Below are positions 11,721 to 25,200 of a DNA stretch of 64,000 bases, in pieces (within the stretch, counting starts at the first letter, position 1; each line of letters begins with the position of its first letter). Below the pieces are notes generated by a model that saw only the letters and a program-made list of their open reading frames with translations, ran no database searches and was not told where the DNA came from. The stretch is from Polytrichum commune (Eukaryota; Streptophyta; Polytrichopsida; Polytrichales; Polytrichaceae). The stretch is from NCBI GenBank assembly GCA_950295325.1, contig OX485804.1, positions 69,786,033 through 69,850,032 of the forward strand. The letters are read 5' to 3'. Both the position numbers and the translations under genes were made by a program.

Positions 11721-13733
11721 AACATCTCCACAACATAGAAGACTTAGGGTTGACACAAAATGAGCATTCAAGTTTAAAACCTTTGGTTGATTAATGCACT
11801 GTCTCAACAAAGCGTAATAGAAACTCAATGATAGTTACAAACACCTTCCATATTTCAAAGCAATGCATTGAGAGATGAATGGACTCTGAACAATCCATTT
11901 CGCAAAGTAGAGTTTAAGCTTCAGACCACAACATTCTTGTGCTTGATGCAAAACATAACATTACTAAGCAATGTGCATTTGTTCTATGCGCCCTAAAAGT
12001 ATAACCATGAGATACACAAACCATGTGCAAAAAAAACTCATATTCAAACCTATCTATTTAATCCTTCGTTATAATAATAAAGTCATATGATTCAGTAGTG
12101 GTCGAATGCCACACGAATTAATTTCTTCGTGTGATTAACTGATTTCCCGCTACAGATAGAAACGTCAGTTGACTATATAAAGTCTGTCTGCATGCTGGCT
12201 CTAACTTATAGTAGTCATGGAGGGACATAACTTCACAGACAACTTGTTTCAATTAATTCATCCTGATCACTGTGTAATCAAATGGTATAGCTTCGTGTCA
12301 CTTTCTTGGGTGATGTGTGTTCCCATGCCTCCAAAGGCTGGGGTCGATGGATGAGTCAACATCCATTTGAATATATAACAATTGCATTAAGATTGGAGTC
12401 GGACAGGCAAGCCACCACATGACGTAAAAACAACATTATATAGGTTACATCTTGTCCGTTTGAAGCCCCAAAATTCTTAAACTATAATACATAGTGTCGA
12501 TTTTAGAGTGAACAGCCGTGTTGATTTTGGGTATGTGTACCTTATTTAAACCGACAAAAATCCGCCAAGATAGTGTTTCAATTCAACCCGTGCAACCGCC
12601 AATCCCAATCATCAATATCTAATTTTTGCATGCAATTGTATCATGAGTTTAATATATTATCATGGTACATGGGCATGCCTTACTAGACATGGACCGATTG
12701 CTATATATTTTCCAAGGTTGCTCCATGTTTCTTCACCTTATCAACTTCAAATCACTGCGACTCACGTGTGCTCTTCGATCTCATCTCAAGCTTTGTAGGT
12801 GAGCAAAAAAGCTAAGCAACTTAGAGAAATATAGTGTATGACGCAAGCTATTGTGTTTGATATCTCCAAACAATGTTTTGATATGCTATTGTGCTTGTTA
12901 TTCCTCTTGAGCACATCGATGTTGTTCCAATCATTTGGCGTATGAGACGGCGTTCTGGGATTCGGGAGAAGGATGCCTTCCATAGAGCATAACCCTCTCC
13001 TTTCCGCACCCTCAATCAAAGCCGTCGATCTCCATGATCGGAAGGTCTAGAGAAGAGGGCGCCAAAATTGTTATATTAAGTAACCCCACTCGGCCCTCCT
13101 AGGCCATGTAGGTTACCTAGTCCATAAGCATTGATTGTGTTTCCATTGAGTCTTTTAAGTTGATGCCAGGAAGTTTATAAACTCAGTTGCTAAGATTCAT
13201 TTTGAGCTAACTTTGCCCAGGTGATCAGGACAGCAGATTCATCAACATCCACAAATTTAATCACCACCCATAAAATCAGCATCTTCTTTTTTTTTGTTTT
13301 TTTTTCTCTTTATTTCTTGAAGTGTTCTGTTTCTTGGCTAATATGGAAGAGATTTGCATCTTCTATTGACATTCACTAGCGGCAACATGATCCACAGTCC
13401 CGTTTTCCACAGAATCTTCAATATGTTTAATTAACATCCTTTGTCCCCATATATTTCATAGCATGGTCATGTTCGAAAGATTGTATCCTGTGAACGCTCA
13501 TGACTGCAATTAACACGATACCATAAGCAGATTGAGATTAAGTTAAGTCTCAATATTCTACCACAACACATAGAATGTATATGCTGATCTACTCTATTGC
13601 ATCGATCGTTTGCTAATTCGCACTACTGATTTATCTCTGGGTCATGTTTGAATCACGTGAACGTTGGACCAGTAACTGGCGCAGCACCATCCCAGCAACA
13701 CTCTGCTCGTTGCAAATTACACATCATCGAGAA
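11721..13733. other. Intergenic region upstream of the four-exon gene
   Basis: There is no convincing exon. A minus-strand frame at 12786-13019 is the longest but carries no motif. A poly-T/pyrimidine tract lies at 13289-13312. The segment nearest 13734 would contain the promoter and leader of the gene that follows, but I see no clear TATA box to anchor it. Confidence 0.35.
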
Positions 13734-16700
13734 ATGGGGTCCCGCAGCTATGATTATACCCAGGTACTTATTACCGTAAGGTGCTTCCTGCTTCGGCATT
13801 CAATTAGATAGACTTTCTTCTTATGGCAATCTGCCATTGGGTGATACCAACCCAAATCTGACATGGAAATCTCTTCAAGTGTGAAGTCCCCTAATGTTGG
13901 TGTCATAGATCGTGCCTAGTTAGGTGTCTTGTGACCCTTTTGGGGGTGCCTTCTAGGTTTCTTGCAATGAAGTAAAACACATTTTCATTGGCCTTGAGAA
14001 AGTAAACATGAAAACCTCACGTGAAAATCATGGTTCGTTATCAAAAAGGTTGAAGAACCGGGAAATTACACCTTACAGAAGCATCGATCGCCTCAAGTGT
14101 TTCCAAGAATGCTTCTGGTATCGATGCAGTAATCTGCATCTACCCCACCCACGATTATTTCAATGAAGCAAACCCAATATTGATATTTTAGTGTCACATG
14201 GTATGTAATGTCACTATGGTAGCTTTTTGGATGACACTTCTTACAAATAAGTGAACAAGTATTGGTATGGATGGCGGATGAGTTCATCCATTGGCCAAAA
14301 GCCTACCGTCTTTTGTCAGCAACTTGTGATGAGATATTGTCAGGGATGATTGACATTTGGATGGAAAAACACTTGGTAAGTGACAGTAATTGTAGCACTG
14401 TGAATTTATAATCCCCCAAATGTTTTACAAGGAATGACAAATAACGTTGGGTTAACATTTACTAGTGTTGGTGATGCTACACCGCGGTTTAGAATTAGAA
14501 TTGGTGACAACACTACATATCATATTTAGTGTAGCAATTAGCACCCACTGAAAAACTTATTGTGCAACCCAGTACAAACAAAATGAGAGTTGGGTCCACC
14601 AAGCCTGTCAAAAACTAACATCTCATGCGGACATTTAGCAGCTGCTGCAAAGTAAAGTTGCAAATTTTTGTTCTAGTCTTATTGAAACGAGGTTATCAGT
14701 GCAAAAAAGGCCTCGTGTTCATTGATTGTTTCCAACTTTTACCCATTTGCAACCTGGAATTGTGAGGCATGTGTACTGTATTATAATTAAATAAAAGCAT
14801 CATCCTGAACACTGCCTGCAGATTTGATAATTGATATTCTAACAGTTCTGGATTTGTTGACTTGCAGGGCGGTCAAGAGATTCCGCGCTATATGCGAAAC
14901 CATGTTCCACAACAAAGCGATCCTCAGGTGAAACCTCCAGACCCTCTCCTTTGTAAGAAAACTTAGGGTCACTTTTGTTACAGCTTGAGGGTCCTTGACC
15001 CGTGATGTACAAATTATGTGATTGGTCAAGAAGCCGGAGATGGTCTAAGTTCACTTTAAACTACACCTTGAGGGCCCGAGGGACCAAAGAAATTTGAATG
15101 GATGAAAAGTCTACATGGTGTCCTACACAGCACCAAATGAATAATGTTTCATGATCTACCAGATCTTGTGCTAGGCCCATCATATCTAGAGAGGTGGGTC
15201 TAATACAGAACTAGGGGCAACGATGAGCAATGAAATTGCCATTGGCTAATAGAAATATTATATTTTCATAGTAGACTCCCTAACGTACTATTGATTATTT
15301 TGGAGTGTTCATGAAATATGTTGCGGTCCCTCAACGTCATCCACTTTCACTTTACACTACGCTTGGAAGCCCATTAGTTGCAAAACTAGATTTCTATTTC
15401 ACACGGGACGACCGTTGGATGGTTTTCAAGGGCCATAGCTTTTAATGGTCGTGGCTCTTGGTCCATGCATACAACGACCCTTAGTAGGGTGCCAATTCCA
15501 ATGATGGTTTTTCAGTTGTTTATTGCGACCGTAAATAGCTATACCAAAGAGCACCTTACAACGAAAACTTCCTCTACTGTGCACACATAAGGTAGATGGG
15601 TCTTAAATGTCTACTTTTTGCAATTAGCCCACTTTTCCCAAGATGTGAACCACACGATTAGTACGAGATAGTTAGCAAATCCAAATCGAGGTTGTAGTCA
15701 CTTCCTTCATAAGTTTTGGAGCTCATATATATGAATTCCTTATTTAGTGTCAAAGTGAGGATTTCCATGCTCATTAAGTGGTCATATAGGTCCTCCCACC
15801 TATGTTGACTAGTGAGTCTAGAGTAACGGTTATTACATTTTGAGCACGCAATCCAATCTCTTTTAAACACATGTCTTCTTGGTATCCGTTCTAGGACCCA
15901 CACCAAACCACATACCATTCGAATACAGGTGCCCAATTAAGATGAGTAACCAAAATCAAGCGTGTCTACCTTACATAACAATACCAATTTGCCTTCATGT
16001 GCTCTAGTTATGGGCCAGGGCTAGACGCCCACCTCTTTGAGTTGGGCCACTACCATTATTACCCAAGGTGAAAACATAACATTTAGATAGAAGTTAATGA
16101 CAGTTTGATGGTCCAATTGAAAGAAAGACTCGAAACTCCCTAGCACTACATTCTCAAATATTGATTCAAACTTATCTCTACTAGAGTCATATAAGTAGCA
16201 TTCCAACACTAAATGTGCCTCATTTTCGATATAACAAGAGGAGGTGGCAGGCTCATGGTATTGTTATGGAATGCACAACTCTTATCATAGTGCTTCAATG
16301 TCCTTGCAGGAGGTGGACACGAACTACTATGCTGTGCTCACAAATGAGCAATTCGGAGAGGTTCAGAGCAGTCTCCGCAATTTGGGTGAGTTCCTTCACA
16401 AGAGTTAGTGTCAAAAACAAAATTCTTTTCTGGTATTCAAATCTGTTTTTAACACTTGGAGATGGCCCTTCATGTCCTTTTGGGCAACCACATGCAATGA
16501 AAAGCCTGTATTCTTGAGCAACTCATAATTCTTGAAACATCCGAAGGGATTTAGATTTAGTGAGAGTTCTCCAAGCTCATTCCCTCAGGATTTATGGCCA
16601 CCCTCTATTACTTCAAAATTGTTGTAGATTTTACATATGCACGTTATTTTATAAAGTTTAGGAGGCTTTCTCCTCACAGTTTTTTACAAGGATTGATTCA

Positions 16701-17284
16701 CAGTGTCCACAAGTCTCCAAATTGCTACTTTAGTGTATAAAGGAATACTCAATACACCATATTTTGGGACTCACCACAAACTTCAAGGTTTCTTTCAAAG
16801 GAAACGATGCCATTATAGCTATGTCTTGTATGAATATACATATATGGATAACCTTGTGCATTTCATAGGTATTTTAGATGAAAAACCTTATGTAAATGGG
16901 TTGTGTGTTCCGAGTTTAACCTGCAGGGGGAATTTTATTTGAACATAAATCAATGATTTCACTTGATTCCTCAATTTCCATTGAGTTCAAGTGCAAGGCT
17001 TTTACATACACATCATATTATAAGAATGATGACCATACCGAAACGATATGTCATGTGGCCAATGGTACATACTATTGATAGTTTTGGGGGTATTTTGCAT
17101 ACTCATTAATTTTGAATCATGTTATGCAGATGGCAACCCCCAAGTGCGACGACATCCAACCAGGGGAAATATCTATGTTGTCACAGTGGATTGCGAATCT
17201 TTGAATACCTCATTGCAGGATCAAATCCTTGAAGCGTTTCGGAGCCAATATGGACAGGCTCGTAAAGCAGATTCACTACGTTAA
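13734..17284 (+). CDS. Four-exon gene model, 106-aa protein, family unrecognised
   Basis: Four exons at 13734-13763, 14868-14927, 16310-16385 and 17130-17284 join through GT-AG introns into one open frame of 107 codons ending in TAA. All junction phases agree (0, 0, 1). The protein starts MGSRSYDYTQGGQEIPRYM. It has a polar segment rich in Gln and Pro, then EVDTNYYAVLTNEQFGEVQS, a basic Arg-rich stretch (VRRHPTRGN), and a helical-looking C-terminus around SLQDQILEAFRSQYG. No signal peptide or membrane segment is evident. The acceptor before exon 3 (tgtccttgcag) and its donor (GTGAGT) are strong. Introns carry a MITE, a dispersed repeat and an R1 copy. I do not recognise the family. The 30-bp first exon and the possibility of an extra exon between 3 and 4 are the weakest points. 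Confidence 0.5.
14165..14533. mobile_element. MITE family M, copy 1 (intron 1)
   Basis: It lies in intron 1 of the four-exon gene and aligns along its length with 53850-54227. Shared blocks include ggatgagttcatccattggc, gtcactatgg, ggatgacacttctta and gttgggttaacattta. The ends carry inverted atttagtgt motifs (tattttagtgtcac against catatttagtgtagc). No open frame is present. Confidence 0.7.
14980..15270 (+). repeat. Dispersed repeat pair, copy 2 (intron 2)
   Basis: It aligns with 8385-8680 in the same orientation and sits in intron 2 of the four-exon gene, starting about 50 bp after the exon 2 donor. Substitutions and indels indicate an old event. Confidence 0.6.
15590..15960 (+). repeat. 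R1 dispersed repeat, long copy (intron 2)
   Basis: This is one of the fullest R1 copies. Read in order it has a taggtagatgggtcttaaat-like start, acacgattagtacgagat, agcaaatccaaatcgaggtt, ttttggagctcatat, gctcattaagtggtcatat, atgttgactagtgagtctag, acacatgtcttcttggtatc, and the tail caggtgcccaattaagatga. No terminal inverted repeat and no clear poly-A tail are visible. Confidence 0.7.
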
Positions 17285-19769
17285 TTTTACTATCTATGAA
17301 CATCGATGGACGTACATTTGGTTTTGTAACGTCTAGACTACTACCTTTGAGATACCCTCACATTCAGAAGCAAATGTGAATATAAATGTTATTGAAGTTT
17401 TATTTCGAGATTAACGATGTAAGACCAAAACCTAAGGGTGGAAACTTTTTTTGAATATTAAATGTAAATAGTGTTCATCATTGTGATAAATAGATGAATA
17501 CATTAGATGTTGTATTTAGGTCAGCATGGAGATTATATGATGCAAATGACAAAGACAATAGTATGTGAGGATACCATATTGGATTATATGGAACATATAC
17601 TATGCTTATAATAATAAAATATGTGAATATTATTATATACTTAAGGCTTGTGGTGAGCCCTTCCATGCAACCACCCTCACTTCATCACACTACTCTAATT
17701 AGCTTTCCAATCCCTTCAAAGCATGCTTTTATGTTCAGATTGATGTAATCATATGTTTCTATGAAATCGGAGGTCCGATACTCAAATAAAATATCATCAT
17801 TGGAGACTTTATAGAGGACAAAATTCATGCAACTTATGTTCATAATCTAGGCATATGCTAGTAGGATTTTGTGATGCTTAAGGATTATTTTGTAATCAAT
17901 TTGCTCCAAGTTCTAAAATTAGGATCATAGGTGGGTCAGTTAGTGCATTTTACAACTGACGTGCAACATAATATAGGGAGAATAAAATTCATCTAAAATA
18001 AAAATTACAAAAGCTTTTAAAATAAGGAAGGGTCCATTAAAAGTAGGCACTCCCATTATAAGTAAAGTAGACATGTATATAATACGGGCCATTACTTTTT
18101 AGTAGAACTAATATAAGGGTTGAAGTCTAGGATCCTAGGGTTTATGTTTAGTATGATCATGAATTGGAAGTTAGAAGGATTTTGAATTCACAAGAGGTTG
18201 TTAGATTTTGAGGTTGTCATTGTTTTTGTACCCATATAGGATTTTCTTTGTGCTCGTGCACAGACTCCTACGGAGCAAGTGTTTTGTTGCTTAGCACTAA
18301 ATCTTTCTTTTCTTTTTTTTGGTGAATACACCTACGCATATGTAATGCATATGGTGCATGATATTTTAGTTGTTGATATGGTTGTCTATGATATGCAAGT
18401 GTGATGCGATTGTGTTTTGTCAAAAATCCCTCTGAAGTTCATGACTTTAGGTACCATGTTAACAATAGTATGTATGAACATGGTATGTACAGACAAGGAT
18501 TACTTCTTATTACTTAAAAGGAGTATAGACCACAAGAAATTGCATTGGCATCGGAAATATAAGTAATGATAAGGTGCAAACAAATAGGTCATTTTAGAGA
18601 ATTAAGTAATTATAAGGAACCTTTGATGCACGCCTTGGAAGTAGATAGCCTCTAAACAAATACCCCTCCACCGCACGTGATGCACAAAAATCCTATAGAG
18701 TGACCCACCCGTGATTGTGAGGACATTCTTCACTCATTCTCCATGGATATTCCTTAGTTTATGTGGACCATGATAAGGACACATTCCTAAGATGAACAAG
18801 GTATTTATGAGATATTTGGATAGTGGTCAGTGGCAATGAAGCGCATTGACTTAGTCTTGATACAAAGTTCAACCAATTTGTCCTAATTTCCAAATTCATA
18901 TAATTACAGCAGTTTCAATGTTATAATTTAAAAATAGGTACAAAATTTATTTTGGTAGAATATAAGAGGAAGAAAAAGTATGTTGGTTTAAATATAAATT
19001 ATTTAAAAAAAATGCTAAAGCATCACATAATCCTAATTGGTGAGATTTCCACACTAACTACGCATTTTAGTATACTACTTGTGGGATCTCATGTTGGTAT
19101 GAAGGACTTAAGGTTTGGCTTGAATATAGGTAGAGAAAGTAAACAAGAAAACGGTAGAACCGTGAGGCTCTGTCCTTTATTATGAAAGTCTATAATTGTA
19201 GTTGTCCACTTTGCTCATGCCAATTCATGGCTATTCACTATACCAAACCTTTCTTGGATTTTGTGCACCTTCTTCTCAAATACAGGTCAAGGATTGAAGC
19301 TACTCATTTATCACCCAAATTTTTTTAAATAAATAATCAAGAACTACCGAAATAACTATAGTTAACTAGATTTCTTTCAATGCATTTTAGGGAGCACTTA
19401 TATATATATATATATAACCTATAGTTAGCATCCACATTACATAAAGTGGACCAAAAATAACAAGAACAAGTAACGTCCAAGTGTGAACACAAAGTGGTTA
19501 GGAAATTTGCTCTTGAAACGAAGAAGTTGATGCATAGTCTCTGTCCTATAGACAAAGCCAACAAAGAAGAACGAAGAGGGCATTGACCTTTCGGCGTGAA
19601 ATAAGGCCCATTGACCAACCATCATAAGTCCTAAGGGGTGACTAGGAGTGTAAAGCCTGCCCTCTTTTTTGGTAGGTGGGCCTTTTTTGAAGGGGGGAGA
19701 GAGAAGTTGGGGAAGATTTTGAGACTTATGTAGGGAAAATGGGTGGTTGTTTTTTCTTGTTCACAATTG
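17285..19769. other. Intergenic, no gene seen
   Basis: Downstream of the four-exon gene the DNA is AT-rich without convincing exons on either strand. A (TA)n microsatellite lies at about 19400-19418. Short frames at 18952-19185 and 19337-19618 carry no motif. Confidence 0.4.
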
Positions 19770-20729
19770 CTAAGAATAAGGTAGCAAGGTATTTGGTGGC
19801 AATGTTTTATAATGTATGCATGCGGATTTGAATGCAAGGGATGGGAATGCGGAGGTCTTAAGTTTGGTTAATGGTGGAGTGATGAATTGTACCATGAATG
19901 CCGGTAATAAGGGTAATAAAGGAGGCCTACCATCCGCATTGTTGTATTGCCTAAAGGCGTACTTAGTACGTCTATGTGAGTTCGTTACATTATGTGAATT
20001 CAATGATGAGTATGGTGAGGGGTGGTGAAGGTAGGAAGGGGGTGATGAGTCAAGGGAAGTTCCTAAAACACAAAGAATATCAAGGCCGAGTCGGGTTAGA
20101 CATATGCAGCAAGAAGCGTAACACAAGCATGACTGAAACCAAGAGGGGATGGTGTTATGTGGGGTGGTTGGGTGAGCTTGGAGAGTGGAGACTGTAGCAA
20201 GTGGCTTTAGTATGCCTATTGGTACAAAGATTATTAAGGTGTGGGTTGGGGCATGAGAAGGGTAGGTGGAGCCAGGTGTCATTTTTAAGGTTCAGGCATA
20301 GGGTGCATGTGTGGGAAATGTTGTGTTTTGGGACAATTTGTTTTTGAAAGTTACCCATGTATTGGCCATATCAAAATTTTAATAATTGGGAGATTTGTGC
20401 GTCCGTGATCGTAGGGGAATCCCAAAAACTATTTGACCACAAATGTTGAACACATAATTTGTCAAACATTTTTCAACATATTCGAAAGCATGTGTGGCTC
20501 TATAGATGAGTATGTTGTGGTGTTTGGACTCAATTTTATTTTTGAGGTTTTGAATGGAGCCATCATGTTGTGTGGATGTGTGATGACTAGCAAGCCAATA
20601 TGGTGTGCTACGTCCAATGAGGTGGAATGGGGTGTATTGGACGATGGATTGTTGGGAGCCTTGTTTGACAAATTTGTCAACTTCCTTATTGCCAAGGATG
20701 TTGATATGGGCTCTACCTAACTTTGCCAA
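19770..20729 (-). pseudogene. LINE-type retrotransposon 3' remnant (RNase H, Zn knuckle)
   Basis: On the minus strand the segment from 20729 contains GRAHINILGNKEVDKFVKQG. This resembles the H-x-G-x-x-GNE-x-AD-x-LAK-x-G signature near the end of the RNase H domain of plant non-LTR elements. After a frame change, 20358-20155 reads a C-x2-C-x9-H-x4-C pattern followed by NRHTKA. That combination is often seen at the C-terminus of such elements (CxxC..H..C then RHN/RHD). A third frame continues to 19770 with PHNTIPSW, also typical. The reverse-transcriptase core is absent and the frame is broken at least twice, so it is a dead 3' fragment. Confidence 0.6.
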
Positions 20730-20877
20730 GGGTAGGCATCATAATGCGTGGTGTGAAGACCTATTTTAACGTTGTGTAGTGTTTATAGCACTATATCATC
20801 CACTTCACCTCATGACGACACCTATGAAAACACCTTCAGGACCTTCCAATAACTCACGGTGTTTGAATAGGTGTATA
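20730..20877. other. Short spacer between LINE remnant and MITE
   Basis: I see nothing supportable here. Confidence 0.4.
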
Positions 20878-21094
20878 CATTGATTATCCCAATTAGTGCA
20901 TGTTAGTATTCAAATTTACATAGTGCAATAATGTCTTACTGAAGAGTTTAATTTTTACCAACAAAAGTTTAATAAGTTGTTTAAATATTATAGAACATAA
21001 ATGGCTTTTGTTGGTAGAATAGTACATTCTCATTAAATAGTTATAGCAGTGAGCAACTCCAAATAGTAACACACACTAATTGGGATAATCAATG
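20878..21094. mobile_element. 217-bp MITE family S, copy 1, TA-flanked
   Basis: The terminal inverted repeats CATTGATTATCCCAATTAGTG and its complement bound the element. The dinucleotide TA sits on both sides (20876-20877, 21095-21096), consistent with a TA target duplication as in Tc1/mariner (Stowaway) MITEs. The interior (acatagtgcaataatgtctta, tatagaacataa, ctcattaaatagtt) is shared with 54412-54619 and, more distantly, with 58084-58313. Confidence 0.78.
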
Positions 21095-21182
21095 TAGTAG
21101 CAAAGTATGTAATCCGGAGCTAGGAACATGATACCTTTGTCAATGGGCAATCGTGTGTATGATTGTGAGAAAATCATACTCA

Positions 21183-21575
21183 GGGCCGGTTCACATAGGA
21201 TCCCAACTCCCAACTCCCACTCATGTTAGCAAGTCCCAACATCGAGGGAAAGTCCCAACTTTTGAGCATCAAGAAACCATTAAAATATGGTTCTTTATCA
21301 TTAGAAGTGGACCTTGATTATTTTATGAAAAAATATTCACAAGACTTGTGTTGAGTGTTGGGTCTAGCTTTTTGCTTGACCCGACTCCCAACATAAGTCC
21401 CAAGCATCACCTCCAAGAAGTGTTGCCATGTAGACATCATGTCATACTTGGGACTTAGGACTGGGGACCCTATGTGAAGTGGTAAGTCCCAACTTTTGCT
21501 CTCAACAGCTAAGATTGCACAGATTGACCTCAGGTGACTTGAGACTTGGACTTGGGACTCTGCATGAACCGGCCC
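21183..21575. mobile_element. 393-bp Harbinger-like MITE with TCA duplication
   Basis: The ends are GGGCCGGTTCA and TGAACCGGCCC, with weaker inverted similarity continuing through cataggatcccaa against ttgggactctgca. Both flanks are TCA (21180-21182 and 21576-21578). A G-rich TIR start with a 3-bp TNA duplication fits the PIF/Harbinger (Tourist) type. The interior repeats aagtcccaac and ttgggact several times on both strands, possibly subterminal binding sites. Confidence 0.8.
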
Positions 21576-22208
21576 TCATTACATACACTTTAGAAAATAT
21601 TTCATAACAAGATCAAAATGTGAATATCAATTAGATAGAACACAACCTTCCATTAAGATGCCGGTATATGAATAATTTGAACTCTCGTTCACTTTAGACG
21701 CAGGATTTTGAACACAAAGTAATGTGAAGTTATGGAAATCCACTGAATTCACTCCAGTCTAGACCACATGTATCTATTAAAAAACATTTCAAAACTCACC
21801 AACAAACTTGCTGCCTTCACGGATAACATTTTCTGGAGCAATGGTCAACCCTAATATATCTGATTCCAATCAAGAAAATAAACAGAATAAGGTAGATCGA
21901 ATTTGGAGATGTCCCTTTAAGGAGCTTCAGTATAGCTCATGTACCCAAGGTACCTTATAAGACAACAATTCCTTCCAAAACTGACTTCGTACAAACTAAT
22001 GCAGGTATTTAAGCTAAAGTGGCTACCAGATTGTGGTCTCCACAAACATTAGAAGTTTGAGTCAATGCAAACATGTCCTAATATGGAACTAATGTTGCAA
22101 ACAAGCATTTCGAGACCAAGAATGGCTCTTACTTGAGGAGCCCAATGAGCTCTTCCATGTCATTATACATAGTGCATTGTACAAAAGGAGTTAACAGGGT
22201 ACAAGGCA
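21576..22208. other. 3' flank of the TMEM50-family gene
   Basis: This stretch lies downstream of the minus-strand stop codon at 22209 and must include its 3' UTR. No polyadenylation site could be assigned with confidence. No other gene is seen. Confidence 0.4.
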
Positions 22209-25200
22209 TCAATATTCTGATGATGTTCGTGACGTCCAATACATCAAACCACTGCAAAAAAAGAGAAACAAACCTGTGAGTGTGATAACATACCCCCTAC
22301 ATATAAGTTACAAGACCCCAAACTTCCAGAAACTGTAGTAAAACACAGTTTGCATCAAACAGGATGGTTACTGGTTACTTATACATGCAATTAGTACGAG
22401 ATGGTTAGAAAATCTAAATTGAGGCCGTAGCCATTCTCCTCATGTCTTTTGGAGCTCATATGAATATCTTATTCATTGATAAAGTAGATTCTTGTGCTCA
22501 TTAATGATCATCTATGTCTCCCTAATTACATTGACTATTGAACCTAGCACAGTTATCATCTTTTAAACACATATCTGTTCTTGGAACCACACCAAACCAC
22601 ATACTAAAATATAGGTTTCCTCACAAGGGTTACCATACCTTATGTGGTCACTCTTCTTTATCAGACACTTAAATTTGAATGGTATATGTCAAGGCTTGCA
22701 GTTTAGGATTGGACACCAAAAGACCCATGCTACGACAAGACTGGACTATGAGCTCAAAATATAGACACTAACCTAGGTTCAATGGTGAACATCACAACTG
22801 GGAGAGGTATATGTGATCACTTCAAGAGACAGCGAACCTTCATTCTGACCTCTTAAGAATTTTGCATCTAAAAATTCTGCACCTCAACTCTGAGGTTCAA
22901 ACTTGAACTATAGAGTTATCCTTTGATTGAAAGGGACCTTCATCAGGAGTTGGTTGTTTTGCATACAACATCTTCCATGCTTGGAGGCACTGTGGAGGTT
23001 TCCACAAAGAACATTCTATATTGGTTTATTGAAGGTCAAACTCATTTAGGCATGCCAAGAGCTGCTAAATTGGTTTGGCCCTCAATGACCCAAAATAGGT
23101 TGCTCTTCATTAAAATTCAAACAGTACCTCCAAGCATGTGCCACAAATGGACAGAAATTGATGATATTGGATGCAAAACAACCACTAGAATACCAATAGT
23201 TTTGTTGGGGACGAACTCCCGACAAAATGTCCCATTAAATTAAAGGATAATCTTCGTGATTCATCGCAATTGCTAAGGGGATGAAACAATCTCCAATCCA
23301 ATCCAACACCCCAAATTGGCCTTGGAGTTGGAAGTGTCCACAATAGGGCCACCTACCTTATGAATCGCACAGAAGACTCTTATTGTTGCAAACCTCAAGT
23401 CCATCCACAAAAGATAGACAGAAATTTCACATACCTGGACAGTACAAAAAAGCACTGCAAGACACCAGCTATGCCAGTCCAGGAGGATGGTGTGTCAGGC
23501 AGCAGTGAGTCTTGAACAAGCATACCCACAGAGCCTGCTAGTGACACAAAGGATATCACATATGCTAGAAATAGCCACGTTCTGGACCTACAAACATTTT
23601 CACACAATTTACAAATCTTGTCAGAAGATGTTGAAGTTTCTGGTAACCTACATTAGCAATTCTCCAAATCTCAAGAGCACACAGGTTTTCACAAGTGTTG
23701 ATATGGCTTCACATGTGAAATTTTACACAGTGCATCCTTAAATTTAATGCCAGAAGAATTGTTTCATCACAAATAGCATATTTCCTAATTTGAAAACAGC
23801 GTACTAACTTGAGGAAACTGGCAGTTACCCAAGGCCAGATCCTGTCAGAAGAATCTTAAGTTTCTGATAACCTACATTAGCAATTCTACAAATCTCAAGA
23901 GCACAAATTTTTTTGCAGTTGGTAAGGAAATGACTGCATTCACCCATTAGTCACAATTTAGAAGAATGTCACTAGGACCAGGTTGGGCAATAGAATATAC
24001 TACTTTGAAACTGCTAAACAATTAAATTAATATATTTCCAAACAACTGCATCAACACAGGTAGGTACTGATTTCCACAATCTTCATGTAAGTTACATTAG
24101 AAACATAGCAGAATTGAATTTTATTTTGCATCTTGCTTTGCCAATCAACCATTTTGTGGTACTAAGAATTATAATTGGAAGCACAAGTCCAGATCTTTCA
24201 TACTCCAGCTTAAAATCTCAATACCCGGAGCAACAATTATCAAGAATTGTTGTGCAATCATAAACCACATCTGGAATGACCAAATTGTCAGCAATAAAGG
24301 AAACGTGAACCTTCTTTAGAACTACGTAATGGATGCAAGGAGCCCTGACATAGCCTGTAGTAGACGCCCAACCTACCAAGCATCGGTAGTGGCGAGGTAG
24401 GTACTATGTGCCTACTACATTTGATGTCAAGGGCAAAACGTGTCCATTATCAGATGTAGTGGTAATGCCTAGCACAGAGAACTGATTATGAAGTAATCAA
24501 TGTTTGGAACCAGTTGCCAGCTGTAATGTGGGACTGGTTTCATACCTTGCCACTACACGGCAGGAAACCAGCCCAACATTACAGCCGGTAATTGGCCCCT
24601 AGACAACGATTACCTAATACATAGTGGTCATGCCATGGTAGGGCCATCAATTACAGGTGATAATGTTCCTCCTCGTTTCCAATCAAGAATAGACACATCA
24701 GCAAAATCTCTTGGCCTGACCACTACAGAAGGCATTTGTAGGTAAAAGCAGACTGCAGTTACCGGCAACCTTCATTGTCATCGAAGGGGGAGTAGTCCTG
24801 TATTTCCTCTCTCCGCACACAATTGAACATCAAAGCTGCAAATGACGCGAAAATTCCTGCACAACAGTCCATTCTTTGTCATGGATGGCAATGTCATAGT
24901 GCCAAAGGTATCACACCTTTGAATAGTTCATCTTAAAATATCATAACCCCAAAATTTAGCCTCACACAAAAAATTAATGTGCTTGGACCTCTATCAAGTT
25001 CATAACACCCAAGGTTGAACTGCAGTTTCCCAATCTGAGGTTTCCAAGATTAAGTTCCTAACACCAAGGTCCGATACTGATACATAATATGAAGTGGGAA
25101 ATTTAATTCACATTCTGTGAAGTGACACTCTACTCACGAAAAATATACCACATGCAGATAGAGCCTCAATTGGATGAATACTACAGTATTTTGTTCTTCA

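Noticed and set aside
22923-23243. 106-codon forward frame in TMEM50 intron 3
   Set aside because: No known motif and no splice or promoter support; it lies antisense within an intron of a well-supported gene.
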